Shown piece by piece: positions 43,201 to 51,110 of a stretch of 64,000 nt of DNA. Position 1 is the stretch's first letter. Each line of letters starts with the position of its first letter. The notes below the pieces were generated by a model, which was not told the DNA's origin, did not search any database, and worked only from the letters and a program-made list of their open reading frames with translations. Made by a program: the position numbers and the translations under genes. Source of the DNA: Arthrobacter methylotrophus (GTDB lineage Bacteria > Actinomycetota > Actinomycetes > Actinomycetales > Micrococcaceae). The DNA lies in contig NZ_BAABED010000001.1 of the NCBI RefSeq assembly GCF_039539965.1, positions 1,364,001-1,428,000 of the forward strand, given 5' to 3'.

Positions 43201-44256
43201 TTAACGCGATCGGGAAAGTTCGGCCTCCAACTCGCTGATACTTGGTAGCGTCGAGGCGAACTCGGGCAGCGAGCCCGCGATTTCCGCCTCCCATTCCGCG
43301 ATGCCCACAGGCTTGTTGAACCCGCGCAGCGCGTATTCGGCCACCACATTGTTCTTGGTTTTGCACAGCAACAGCCCAATGGTCGGCTGGTCGTCGGCGT
43401 GCGGGAGCAGATCGTCCACGGCGGACATGTACATATTGATCTGGCCAAGGTATTCCGGCTTGAAGGCGGTGGCTTTCAGTTCAATCACCACGAAGCAACG
43501 CAGTTTGAAGTTGTAGAACAGCAGATCGGTGAAGAACTCGTCGCTGCTGATGGTGAGCCGCACCTGCCGACCCACGAACGCGAAGCCCTGCCCAAGTTCC
43601 AGGAGGAACTTTTCAACGTGCCGGATCAACTGATTTTCAAGGTCGCGCTCGTCCCGTTTGCCGGCCATGGCAACAAAATCAAAGACGTAGGGGTCCTTGA
43701 ATGACTGTTGGGCAAGATCAGAGCCCGACGGCGGCATGGTCGCCTTGAAGTTGGTGATCGCCTTGCCGGAGCGCTCGTGAAGTCGGGTTTCGATCTGAAC
43801 CGCCAAGACGCTCCGCGACCAGCCCTCGGCCAGCGCCTGGTCAGCGTACCAGACCCTGTCAGCATGGTCCTCCAGTTTGTCCAGCAAGAGGACGTTGTGC
43901 CCCCACGGCAATGTTGCAACAGACTGTTGCAACATTGGGAATTCCGGCCAAGCCTCCGCAAAGGACTTCATGTACCGCAGGTTCCGTGGCGAGAAACCCC
44001 TTGCCTCCGGAAAGGCGGAGCGGACGTCGGCCGAGAGCCTTGTGACCACCTTGCTGCCCCAACCTTCCGCGGACTCCCGCTCCGCCAGTTGCCTGCCGAT
44101 TCTCCAATAGGCAACGAGCATCTCGCGGTTAGCTGCCGAGATTGCCCTTGACCGGCCGGAAAAGACCTGGCGAGAAACTGCGGCCAGCAATTCCGGGTAC
44201 CAATCAGGCATGCCGGAAGTCGTGGGTGTTGATTCAAACGAAGCTGGTACGGACAT
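43201..44256 (-). CDS. DUF1016 / YhcG-type PD-(D/E)XK nuclease
   Basis: A 351-residue protein. Residues about 18-150 are the helical DUF1016 N domain, with the conserved MLVAYWRIGRQL and FSPRNLRYMKSF. The C-terminal nuclease domain has the PD-(D/E)XK-like core in EFFTDLLFYN...FVVIELKAT, where Asp and ELK would bind metal. Members of this family are found in defence islands and beside restriction systems, but they also occur alone. Here the neighbour is a DUF222-HNH gene and no methylase or antitoxin is seen. Confidence 0.8.
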   Translation of the reverse strand: MSVPASFESTPTTSGMPDWYPELLAAVSRQVFSGRSRAISAANREMLVAYWRIGRQLAERESAEGWGSKVVTRLSADVRSAFPEARGFSPRNLRYMKSFAEAWPEFPMLQQSVATLPWGHNVLLLDKLEDHADRVWYADQALAEGWSRSVLAVQIETRLHERSGKAITNFKATMPPSGSDLAQQSFKDPYVFDFVAMAGKRDERDLENQLIRHVEKFLLELGQGFAFVGRQVRLTISSDEFFTDLLFYNFKLRCFVVIELKATAFKPEYLGQINMYMSAVDDLLPHADDQPTIGLLLCKTKNNVVAEYALRGFNKPVGIAEWEAEIAGSLPEFASTLPSISELEAELSRSR

Positions 44257-44414
44257 ACGTCTCGGATCCTCTCGGGCGGCAATCTCAACGTGAAACTATC
44301 TGCAGGCCCAGACATTAATCGCCGGACATGAGTTGGGAGCCACTATCCCGTTGCCCAGGGGACGTGCTTGTCTTGGAAGACATGTTTCCCAAGTCCCAAC
44401 CAGGAGGAGACAAA

Positions 44415-44720
44415 GTGCCTATCTGCCAAACAGCTACCTACCAGGTTCAGTCCTACGCCGTCGGGCGGGTCAAAGCGGCCATCGAAGTATTCGTGGACTA
44501 CGTCAGGGCGAACGAACCGGGAACTCGGCTCTACTCCGCTTGGCAGGACGCCGAAGATCCCACGAAGTTCGTCCATCTGTTCATTTTCGAAGACGAGGCA
44601 GCTCGCGAAGCCCACGGGAAATCCGCAGAGGTGGCGGCATTCGAAGCCGTCTACCGGCCTGTTCTCACTGCCGGTCCAGTGGTGTTCAAAGACTATTCAA
44701 TGATTGCAAGCAACATCTGA
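44415..44720 (+). CDS. Antibiotic biosynthesis monooxygenase (ABM)-like small protein
   Basis: A 101-residue dimeric ferredoxin-like-fold protein (ABM family). The GTG at 44415 is chosen because a perfect AGGAGGAGA lies 5 bp upstream; the ATG at 44328 has nothing comparable. Core features are VKAAIEVFVDYVRANEPGTR, LYSAWQDAEDPTKFVHLFIF and AYRPVL-type ending (VYRPVLTAGPVVF). ABM proteins include quinol monooxygenases and heme-degrading enzymes. No specific substrate can be given. Confidence 0.75.
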   Translation: MPICQTATYQVQSYAVGRVKAAIEVFVDYVRANEPGTRLYSAWQDAEDPTKFVHLFIFEDEAAREAHGKSAEVAAFEAVYRPVLTAGPVVFKDYSMIASNI

Positions 44721-44915
44721 ACCGCACCACGGGGGACTGCTCAAGGGTGAACAAGTTTGGGGGGCCGGCGGCGTCTGGGGTAGAGAGCCCCGAGCCCCGG
44801 GCTCAAGGGGCCTCCCGCCGTCGGCCCCGTCCCATACCGGTCCCGGAGGGCCGGTAGCTCATCGAGGTGCCGAATGTGCTCCTCTACATATTCAACCGTC
44901 TTTTCCTACGATGTG

Positions 44916-44938
44916 AAACGAGTGACGTGTACTCGTTT
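44916..44938. terminator. Hairpin between convergent ABM and rnz genes
   Basis: AAACGAGT (44916-44923) pairs with ACTCGTTT (44931-44938) across 7 nt and is followed by TTA, a modest terminator shared by two convergent genes. The rest of 44721-44993 contains no gene. Confidence 0.5.
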
Positions 44939-44993
44939 TATGTCAGAAGACTCCGGAATCCCCAGCGTGCTTACGCAGGCCGGAGACCTTAGG

Positions 44994-45884
44994 CTATGAC
45001 CAGCGCTTCCGTTTCGGGAAGGGAATCCTGTCCAAGTCGTTCGCTGCCACGACCGGAATCCCGCCGGAACGCGCCCGGGCTTGCTCGGCGAGCTGCCCGA
45101 CGTCGGGATAGCGCGACGAAAAGTGGGTCAACAGGAGCATGCCCGCTCCGGCGGTGGCAGCCAGTGCGCCGGCTTGCCCGGCCGTGAGGTGCCGGTATTG
45201 GGCGGCGAGGACGCCGTCGTCGTCGCTGAACGTGGATTCCGCCACGAGAAGATCGACCCCCTCGGCAAGTTCCTCCGCACCGGCGCAGGGCGCCGTGTCC
45301 ATCACGAAAGCAAAGCTTTGCCCGGGCCTTGGCACGCTCACCTCCTCAAGGCGCACGCCACCCATGCTCCCGTCCCGTTGCAGGAGGCTGACGTCCGGCC
45401 CGGTAATCCCGGCCGCCGCCAACCGCTCGGGCAGCAGGCTGCGGCCGTCAGGCTCCGTAACCCTATAGCCGTACGTCTCGAGGCGATGCAATAGCGGGCG
45501 CACGTCCAGTCCCGAAGCGACAGGTCCCGCGCTTCCGTGCGGATGGAGACGGAGGTCGACGCCGGGGGACGCGACGGCCACGAGCGCACGGATCATGTCC
45601 TCCCCGGAAGCGGGATAGTGCACGTGAATCGGATGCGCCACACGGTCCAGTGCCATGCGCGAAAGCACGCCGGGAAGCCCCAGGCAGTGGTCGCCGTGGA
45701 CATGGGTGATGCAGATGCGCGTGATTTGGCTGCTCGAGACACCAGCCTGGATCATCTGACGCTGAGTGCCTTCCCCAGGGTCGAAGAGCAGGCCCTCGCC
45801 GTCCCAGCGGAGCACATAACCGTTATGGTTGCGGGTTCGCGTCGGGACCTGGGAGGCGGTGCCGAGGACGACGAATTCACGCAT
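44994..45884 (-). CDS. rnz: Ribonuclease Z
   Basis: A 296-residue metallo-beta-lactamase-fold tRNA 3' processing endonuclease. Metal-site motif HVHGDHCLG is present, with further ligands in FVMDTAPCAGA and LLTHFSSRY. The AESTF block of RNase Z is also intact. The N-terminus MREFVVLGTASQVPTRTRN is typical. It makes the mature 3' end of tRNAs lacking an encoded CCA, such as the tRNA-Ala in this window. Confidence 0.92.
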   Translation of the reverse strand: MREFVVLGTASQVPTRTRNHNGYVLRWDGEGLLFDPGEGTQRQMIQAGVSSSQITRICITHVHGDHCLGLPGVLSRMALDRVAHPIHVHYPASGEDMIRALVAVASPGVDLRLHPHGSAGPVASGLDVRPLLHRLETYGYRVTEPDGRSLLPERLAAAGITGPDVSLLQRDGSMGGVRLEEVSVPRPGQSFAFVMDTAPCAGAEELAEGVDLLVAESTFSDDDGVLAAQYRHLTAGQAGALAATAGAGMLLLTHFSSRYPDVGQLAEQARARSGGIPVVAANDLDRIPFPKRKRWS

Positions 45885-45979
45885 GGACCGAGTGTCTCAT
45901 TGCGGGGCGGCTTTACCCACTGATCTTGCCTAGCGATGGTCTTGGGAGGAGGATATGCGGCAAACTCAGGAGGCCCTCC

Positions 45980-46942
45980 ATGATCCAGCTCGGAAAATTT
46001 GAAACGTACCTGGTCGAAGAGTTCTTCGACGACTACCGCGCGGGAGACATATCCCAGCGGACGTTCATTCGTCGGGTGGCTTTCATCACCGGGAGCATGG
46101 CTGCCGCTTCCTCGACGATGCTGCAACTCGGATGTACTCCGGATGAGATCCCGCGAGGCACCGATCCCATGCCACGCCCCGAAACCACAGGAGTGCTTGC
46201 GTCCGCGCAGGCGGTCCCAGGGGCGAGGAGCCCGCTATCCGTCCCCGAGGATGCGCCCGGCCTGGTGACGGCCACCATCCAGTTCCCCGCTGGCGAAACC
46301 GAGATCAGCGCCTACCTCGCCAGGCCTGAAGCGCCCGACGCCGGTCCGGCGGTCCTTGTGTGCCACGAGAACCGCGGTCTCACCCCGCATATCCAGGACG
46401 TCGCGCGACGCTTCGCGAAAGCCGGATACGTTGCCTTGGCCCCGGATCTTCTGAGCAGGGAGGGAGGAACCTCGAGCCTTGATCCCGACGCCGTACCAGG
46501 AGCGTTGACGCGTGCCGGAGCCCAGCGCCATGTCTCCGACTTTGCTGCTGGTTTCGACTATCTCCGATCACTGGACTTTGTTGACGGGAACCGGATCGCG
46601 ATGAATGGCTATTGTTTTGGCGGTGGAATCACGTGGCAGGCCGCAACCGAAATACCCGGGCTGAAGGCCACGGCAGCCTTCTACGGACCCGCACCCGATC
46701 TGGACAAGGTCCCGGCCATAAAACCGGCGGTCTTCGGCGTCTATGCCGAACTTGACCAGCGCATCACTGGTGCAATGCCGGCCCTGCGGGATGCGCTCGC
46801 TGCCACCGACGTCCATCACAGACTCACGGTCTATCCCGGCGTCGACCACGCCTTCCACAACGACACCAGCGATCGGTACAAGGAAACGCAGGCCACGGCT
46901 GCCTGGCAGGACATGCTGGCCTGGTTTGGCGAGTACGTCTGA
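45980..46942 (+). CDS. Dienelactone hydrolase-family protein with Tat-like N-terminal signal
   Basis: A 320-residue alpha/beta hydrolase. The ATG at 45980 has AGGAGG 6 bp upstream. Residues about 29-55 read RTFIRRVAFITG and end in LQLGC, resembling a membrane anchor or Tat/lipoprotein signal preceded by a soluble helix. The hydrolase domain has the Cys nucleophile in GYCFGGG, Asp in YAELD and His in GVDHAFH. The family cleaves dienelactones and related esters. Surface localisation is an inference from the hydrophobic segment. Confidence 0.82.
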   Translation: MIQLGKFETYLVEEFFDDYRAGDISQRTFIRRVAFITGSMAAASSTMLQLGCTPDEIPRGTDPMPRPETTGVLASAQAVPGARSPLSVPEDAPGLVTATIQFPAGETEISAYLARPEAPDAGPAVLVCHENRGLTPHIQDVARRFAKAGYVALAPDLLSREGGTSSLDPDAVPGALTRAGAQRHVSDFAAGFDYLRSLDFVDGNRIAMNGYCFGGGITWQAATEIPGLKATAAFYGPAPDLDKVPAIKPAVFGVYAELDQRITGAMPALRDALAATDVHHRLTVYPGVDHAFHNDTSDRYKETQATAAWQDMLAWFGEYV

Positions 46943-46969
46943 CAGGCGCTATTGCGAAAGAATGTTCGT

Positions 46970-47626
46970 ATGAGTGACGCCGCCGAGTTCATCGATGAGG
47001 CTTTACGCCGTGAAAGCTCTTGGATCCGAGCGGAAGAGGCGCAGGCACGGTTGGGAGACGGACTCCGCCACTACGGATCTTCGATGGGTGCCATCAGGGG
47101 AACAGTTCGCGACGCCCTCCGCCGTTACCAGGGCCTCGCGCATGACGAGATCACCGCCTTGAGCTCCGAGTTGTGGGACCCTCCGGTCTTCGAACGTCGA
47201 CTCGCGGCGATCGTGCTGTTGCAGAGCACCGTCCACCTGCTGACCAACACCGATCTGACGCGCCTGGAGGGTTTTGTGCGCGAGGGAAGGCTGCGCGAAC
47301 TGGGCGATCCGCTCGCAGTGGACGTCATCGGACCCTTGATTGCCGGATTGGAGGGGCAGGGCAGGGCCCGGGCTGACGGCGTGCTGGATCGCTGGGTTCG
47401 GGATTCCGACGAGTGGCTTTGCCGCGCGGCCCTGCTGTCTCCACTGAGGGCGCTCCGTGCCGGTGGCGGGAACTGGGATGCGTTCGTGCGGCAGGCCACC
47501 GTAGCGCTCGAGGCGGTTCGGGAGACGGACCAGCAATCGGAGGTGGTCAGTGAAGCCGTTTCCACCGTGCTGAACGAGGTTGCCAAGCGCAGGCCCGAGC
47601 TGCAGTTCCCCTCGTCGGTGGCGTGA
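46970..47626 (+). CDS. AlkD-like DNA alkylation repair HEAT-repeat protein
   Basis: A 218-residue all-helical protein that starts at the ATG at 46970. Repeated helical pairs such as PVFERRLAAIVLLQSTVHLL, VDVIGPLIAGLEGQ and WLCRAALLSPLRALRAGGG resemble AlkD-type HEAT repeats. AlkD excises bulky or cationic alkylated bases. The match is by style and a few positions, so the enzymatic role is tentative. Confidence 0.6.
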   Translation: MSDAAEFIDEALRRESSWIRAEEAQARLGDGLRHYGSSMGAIRGTVRDALRRYQGLAHDEITALSSELWDPPVFERRLAAIVLLQSTVHLLTNTDLTRLEGFVREGRLRELGDPLAVDVIGPLIAGLEGQGRARADGVLDRWVRDSDEWLCRAALLSPLRALRAGGGNWDAFVRQATVALEAVRETDQQSEVVSEAVSTVLNEVAKRRPELQFPSSVA

Positions 47627-47629
47627 ATC

Positions 47630-48418
47630 CTAGTGCCCCAAGGCCTGGGCAACGGTTTGGACGGATGTGGTGCCGTTGGCGGTCCGCGCAGCCAGCCAGG
47701 TGACAAAGGTAGCAAAGAGGCTCGGGCTGATGGTGAGCGTTGGATCAGTTCCGACGGCGATGTGGTGGAATGTCAGTTGGAGCCAACCGCCCGTCGACTC
47801 GGCATTGGTGACCAGATCCTCCAGGTTCTGCAGGGTCCACGTGCTGTCGACTTCATCCGGCGCCTTGGTCACCAAAGGGTTTTCAGGTGGGAGGGTCTCA
47901 GCGAACGGGCAGCCCGCACAGCTTGCGGGCGAGGTGATGTCGCCCAGGCCCCGTCCGCTGGCAAAGCCACAGTTGGCCACATCAGCCTGAACGGCAGCGT
48001 TTTCAGCGGCAAAAGGATAGGCGAAGTCGCTGACTTGGAATCCCCAACTCGAGAGCGTTGATTTTCCGTCGCAGATTTCCGCGGTAGCGGCTGCCGTGCT
48101 GAGAGTGGTCAGGTCCGGGTGGGTGACGGTGTGGCCGCCGATCTCATTGCCATCGGCGGCGATGTTGTGCAGATCCGTCTGGGTGAGGTAGCCCGGGCCG
48201 CCGATCCAGCTGGTGGTGATGAAGAAGGTTCCTTTCAGCCCATGAGCCTTCAGGACCTGCTCGGCGGCGAGCTGATTGTCGTTGCCATCGTCGAAAGTGA
48301 GGCTCACGACTGTCCGCGCTGCGGCATGCGCGGGAACTACCACCCCGACGAAGGCCCCAGCGGTAAGTAGCAGGGCGCCAAGGGCGGCCATTATCTGCTT
48401 GTGCTTGATTGTGCGCAT
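47630..48418 (-). CDS. Secreted polysaccharide deacetylase (NodB fold)
   Basis: A 262-residue exported protein. A signal peptide with basic N-terminus and hydrophobic core ends near AHAAA (residue 33). Catalytic motif 1 is SLTFDDGND; motif 2 appears as GGHTVTHPDL. FAYPFAAEN and LQLTFHHI follow. The enzyme should remove acetyl groups from cell-wall or extracellular polysaccharides. Monocistronic; it converges on the AlkD-like gene. Confidence 0.88.
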   Translation of the reverse strand: MRTIKHKQIMAALGALLLTAGAFVGVVVPAHAAARTVVSLTFDDGNDNQLAAEQVLKAHGLKGTFFITTSWIGGPGYLTQTDLHNIAADGNEIGGHTVTHPDLTTLSTAAATAEICDGKSTLSSWGFQVSDFAYPFAAENAAVQADVANCGFASGRGLGDITSPASCAGCPFAETLPPENPLVTKAPDEVDSTWTLQNLEDLVTNAESTGGWLQLTFHHIAVGTDPTLTISPSLFATFVTWLAARTANGTTSVQTVAQALGH

Positions 48419-48615
48419 GGCTCCTCCAAGAGACGAGGACCCCAGTGCTCAATATGAAAAAAAGGCTACGCCCTAAAGCGTGCAAGGTGAACACCAAAAA
48501 ATGCCAATGGCCATATTCTTGGCTGCCTTGAGGTTTCAGTTGAAACGGGAGGCTCGCCGCCAGCTGTTCCCCTCATTGGCTAAGGCTCGTAATCTGATTC
48601 TGGGAGGTGGTTCCT
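48419..48615. other. Divergent intergenic region
   Basis: The AT-rich stretch around 48450-48500 (ATGAAAAAAAGGC and ACACCAAAAAATGCC) presumably contains the promoters of the deacetylase and the DUF1918 gene. No other feature is seen. Confidence 0.35.
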
Positions 48616-48810
48616 GTGGAAGCAGCCCAGGGAGATCGAATCATCATTCATAGCAGGACTGTCGGAGCGTCCGATCGGCACGGCGAAATCCTCGAAGTTC
48701 GCGGTGCCAACGGCGCGCCGCCCTATTTCGTGCGCTTTGACGACGGACACGAGACCGTCCTGTATCCAGGTGGCGACTTCACTGTCGATCACGCGAGAGG
48801 GACGAAATAA
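48616..48810 (+). CDS. DUF1918 small protein
   Basis: A 64-residue protein with the DUF1918 pattern: GDRIIIHSRTVGASDRHGEI followed by YFVRFDDGHETVLYPGGDF. The GTG at 48616 is taken because GGGAGG lies 8 bp upstream; a GTG at 48607 overlaps that site. DUF1918 is common in actinobacteria and has an SH3-like beta fold. Function unknown. Confidence 0.85.
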   Translation: MEAAQGDRIIIHSRTVGASDRHGEILEVRGANGAPPYFVRFDDGHETVLYPGGDFTVDHARGTK

Positions 48811-48879
48811 GCCCAGCCCTTCTTCTCTGCCGAGGTAAGGTGAGACTTACCTGTTGGGAAGACCGGGGGAGGGCAACGC

Positions 48880-49395
48880 GTGGAACAGATCCTCGACCTG
48901 CCCTTCGAAATGGCGCTGATGGTGCTCTTCGCGGTGGTGATGCTGCGGGTCAACGCCATGTACTGGATCGGCCGTGGCACGGCGGCGGGCATGCGACGCA
49001 CCCGGGTCGCCGGTGCGTTGCGTCGCCCCAAAGCAGCCAAAGCACAGGCACTCATACAGCGCTTCGGTCCCTACGCCGTCGTACTGACTTTCCTTGCTGT
49101 CGGACTCCAAACTGCTGTCAACTTGGCCGCGGGAGCCGCGAAAATGCCACTCAGCCGGTATCTCCCGGCAGCAGCGGCGGGCTCGGCGATCTGGGCTTTC
49201 GTCTACGCGACCGTTGGACTGGCCGCCATGGAGGCGTGGCTCGCCATCATGGCCGGGTCCCCCGTGGCGGCGGTACTCCTGGTCCTCTGCATTGCCGGAC
49301 TTGCCGGACTTGCCGGACTTGCCGGAGTTGCTGCCCGCCTGGTCATGCGGCGTCGACGTCGGACGGCCGTGGCGCCAGAAGATACAGTGGTCTGA
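48880..49395 (+). CDS. DedA/VTT-domain-like membrane protein
   Basis: A 171-residue membrane protein that starts at a GTG after GGGGGAGGG. YWIGRGTAAGMRRTRV followed by ALIQRFGPYAVVLTFLAVGL resembles the VTT (SNARE-associated) domain of DedA proteins, which take part in lipid flipping and membrane homeostasis. It is shorter than usual (about 200 residues). A 9-nt tandem repeat encodes GLA units in the last helix. Confidence 0.68.
   Translation: MEQILDLPFEMALMVLFAVVMLRVNAMYWIGRGTAAGMRRTRVAGALRRPKAAKAQALIQRFGPYAVVLTFLAVGLQTAVNLAAGAAKMPLSRYLPAAAAGSAIWAFVYATVGLAAMEAWLAIMAGSPVAAVLLVLCIAGLAGLAGLAGVAARLVMRRRRRTAVAPEDTVV
49292..49327. repeat. 9-nt tandem repeat in a membrane-protein gene
   Basis: TTGCCGGAC is repeated at 49292, 49301 and 49310, with a fourth copy (TTGCCGGAG) at 49319. 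It encodes repeated LAG in a transmembrane helix. Copy-number change keeps the frame. Confidence 0.92.
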
Positions 49396-49427
49396 GTTCC
49401 ACTACCGGACCGGCGAAAGGGCAGGCT

Positions 49428-50231
49428 TTGAGTATTGAGCTTCCGGACCTCGCGGAAGGAAACTTCTACTACGAATCACTCGGAAACGGGCGGTTCCGCT
49501 CCACCATCCACGCCCAGGGCGCGTGGAATCCGCATGAGCAGCACATGGCTCCTGCATCGGGCATCATGGCTGATGCGCTGCTCCGCCATGATCCGCGCGA
49601 CGACGTCCGCATAGCCCGCATCAGCTACGAAATCCTGGGATTGATCCCGGGAGGCGAATTCACTGTCAGTACCAGCACGCTCCGCCCCGGCAAGACAATT
49701 GAATTGATCCAGGCGGAACTCTCGGCGGTAGGCCGCGTGGCTATCCGGGCCACCGCGTGGCGCATGGCCACGAGCGACACGAGCACAGTGGCTGCCATTG
49801 AAGACCTGCCAATGCCGGCCCCGGACGAATGCAAGCCGTGGGACGGTGCGAGCGTGTGGCCCGGTGGCTACATCCGGTCCCTGGAAATGCGGATAGCAGA
49901 AGGACACCGGGCAGGCTCGGGCAAAGTCTGGATCCGTACCGAACACCCGCTGACCGCCGCGGCGGACAGCCGTGACATCGCACGGCTCGTGGGACTCGTG
50001 GACACCGCCAACGGCATCGCCGCCCGCGTTTCGCCCGGCAAGAACAGCTACATTTTCCCCAACCTCGACCTCCAGATCCACATGTACCGTGAACCCGCAG
50101 GGGAATGGCTGGGCTTGGACAACATGGTCTCCTTTGGCAGTGACGGCATCGGCCTGACGTCCACGGTGCTGCACGACGTCAGCGGCCCCTTCGGCCGCGC
50201 AGAGCAGATCCTCACGCTGAGGAAGAGCTGA
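49428..50231 (+). CDS. Acyl-CoA thioesterase-like (double hotdog) protein
   Basis: A 267-residue protein. The probable start is the TTG at 49428, with AAAGG about 8 bp upstream; no ATG or GTG fits better. FRSTIHAQGAWNPHEQHMAP and ADALLRHDPRDDVRIARISYEIL resemble TesB-type double-hotdog thioesterases. The substrate is unknown. It is translationally coupled to the lipoate-ligase-like gene (TGATG overlap). Confidence 0.68.
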   Translation: MSIELPDLAEGNFYYESLGNGRFRSTIHAQGAWNPHEQHMAPASGIMADALLRHDPRDDVRIARISYEILGLIPGGEFTVSTSTLRPGKTIELIQAELSAVGRVAIRATAWRMATSDTSTVAAIEDLPMPAPDECKPWDGASVWPGGYIRSLEMRIAEGHRAGSGKVWIRTEHPLTAAADSRDIARLVGLVDTANGIAARVSPGKNSYIFPNLDLQIHMYREPAGEWLGLDNMVSFGSDGIGLTSTVLHDVSGPFGRAEQILTLRKS

Positions 50232-51007
50232 TGGCCGGGGAACTCCCCGGAACACAGCGCACGCTGACGGTGGTGCGCCAGGAAGAATCGCTCGGGGCCG
50301 CTGATGACCTGGACTTCGGGATCGAGCTCCTGAACCGTGCCCGTAGGGGACTGCTGGCACCCACGCTGCGGTTATACCGCCCGCGCCCCACCGTGGCTTT
50401 CGGGCAACGAGATGCCAAGCTGCCGGGATTCGAAGCCGCGTCCGAGGCTTGCCGTGACCTGGGTTTCGAACCGTTGATCCGCAAGGCAGGTGGGCGTGCC
50501 GCGGCTTACCATCGGGGCACGCTCGTGATCGACCATGTTGAGCCGCACCCCGATGCGATTGCCGGAGCCAAGGCCCGTTTTTCCTTCTTTGGCGAGCTCC
50601 TGGCAGGTGCGCTCCGTCGCGTCGGCCTGCACGCCGCCGTCGGGGAGATCCCCGGCGAGTATTGCCCCGGCGAGTTCAGTGTCCACGGCCTGGATCCGGA
50701 TTTTCCGGCACATCAGATCAAACTGATCGGCACGGCGCAGAGGGTGGTCTCCGGAGGCTGGCTGTTCAGCTCGGTAATCGTCGTGGAGAACTCGGCCCCG
50801 ATCCGCGAGGTCCTCACCGCGAGCTATGAAGCCCTCGGGCTGGAGTGGGATCCTGCCACCGCCGGGGCCGCCAACGACCTCCTACCGCAGCTGGACGTAC
50901 CCGCGGTCGAAGAAGCCGTGGTCCAGGCTTACGCCGAATACGCGGAACTGCTCGACGGCGATTTCCAGAGCCTGCTCCCTGCGAAGGACACCAGCACGCC
51001 GTTGTAG
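50231..51007 (+). CDS. Lipoate-protein ligase A / octanoyltransferase-like protein
   Basis: A 258-residue BPL_LplA_LipB-fold protein. The lipoyl-AMP-site motif appears as RKAGGRAAAYHRGTLVIDH, and IKLIGTAQRVVSGGWLFSS follows the family pattern with the acyl-accepting Lys. Such proteins attach lipoate to E2/H proteins or transfer octanoate. The ATG overlaps the previous stop by 1 bp. Confidence 0.78.
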   Translation: MAGELPGTQRTLTVVRQEESLGAADDLDFGIELLNRARRGLLAPTLRLYRPRPTVAFGQRDAKLPGFEAASEACRDLGFEPLIRKAGGRAAAYHRGTLVIDHVEPHPDAIAGAKARFSFFGELLAGALRRVGLHAAVGEIPGEYCPGEFSVHGLDPDFPAHQIKLIGTAQRVVSGGWLFSSVIVVENSAPIREVLTASYEALGLEWDPATAGAANDLLPQLDVPAVEEAVVQAYAEYAELLDGDFQSLLPAKDTSTPL

Positions 51008-51110
51008 ACGGATTCCGCCAGGACTACGCTTGAGGCCACGACCACGTGGTTCCGGGCGGAGGCATCCTCCCGGGAACGGAATGTGCCGCCCTCCTGAAGC
51101 GAGGTAGAGC

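Noticed and set aside
48840..49427. Plus-strand open frame reading into the thioesterase gene (463 codons in total)
   Set aside because: The upstream half is an alternative frame of the DedA-like gene with Arg/Gly-rich nonsense. Only the part from about 49428 looks coding.
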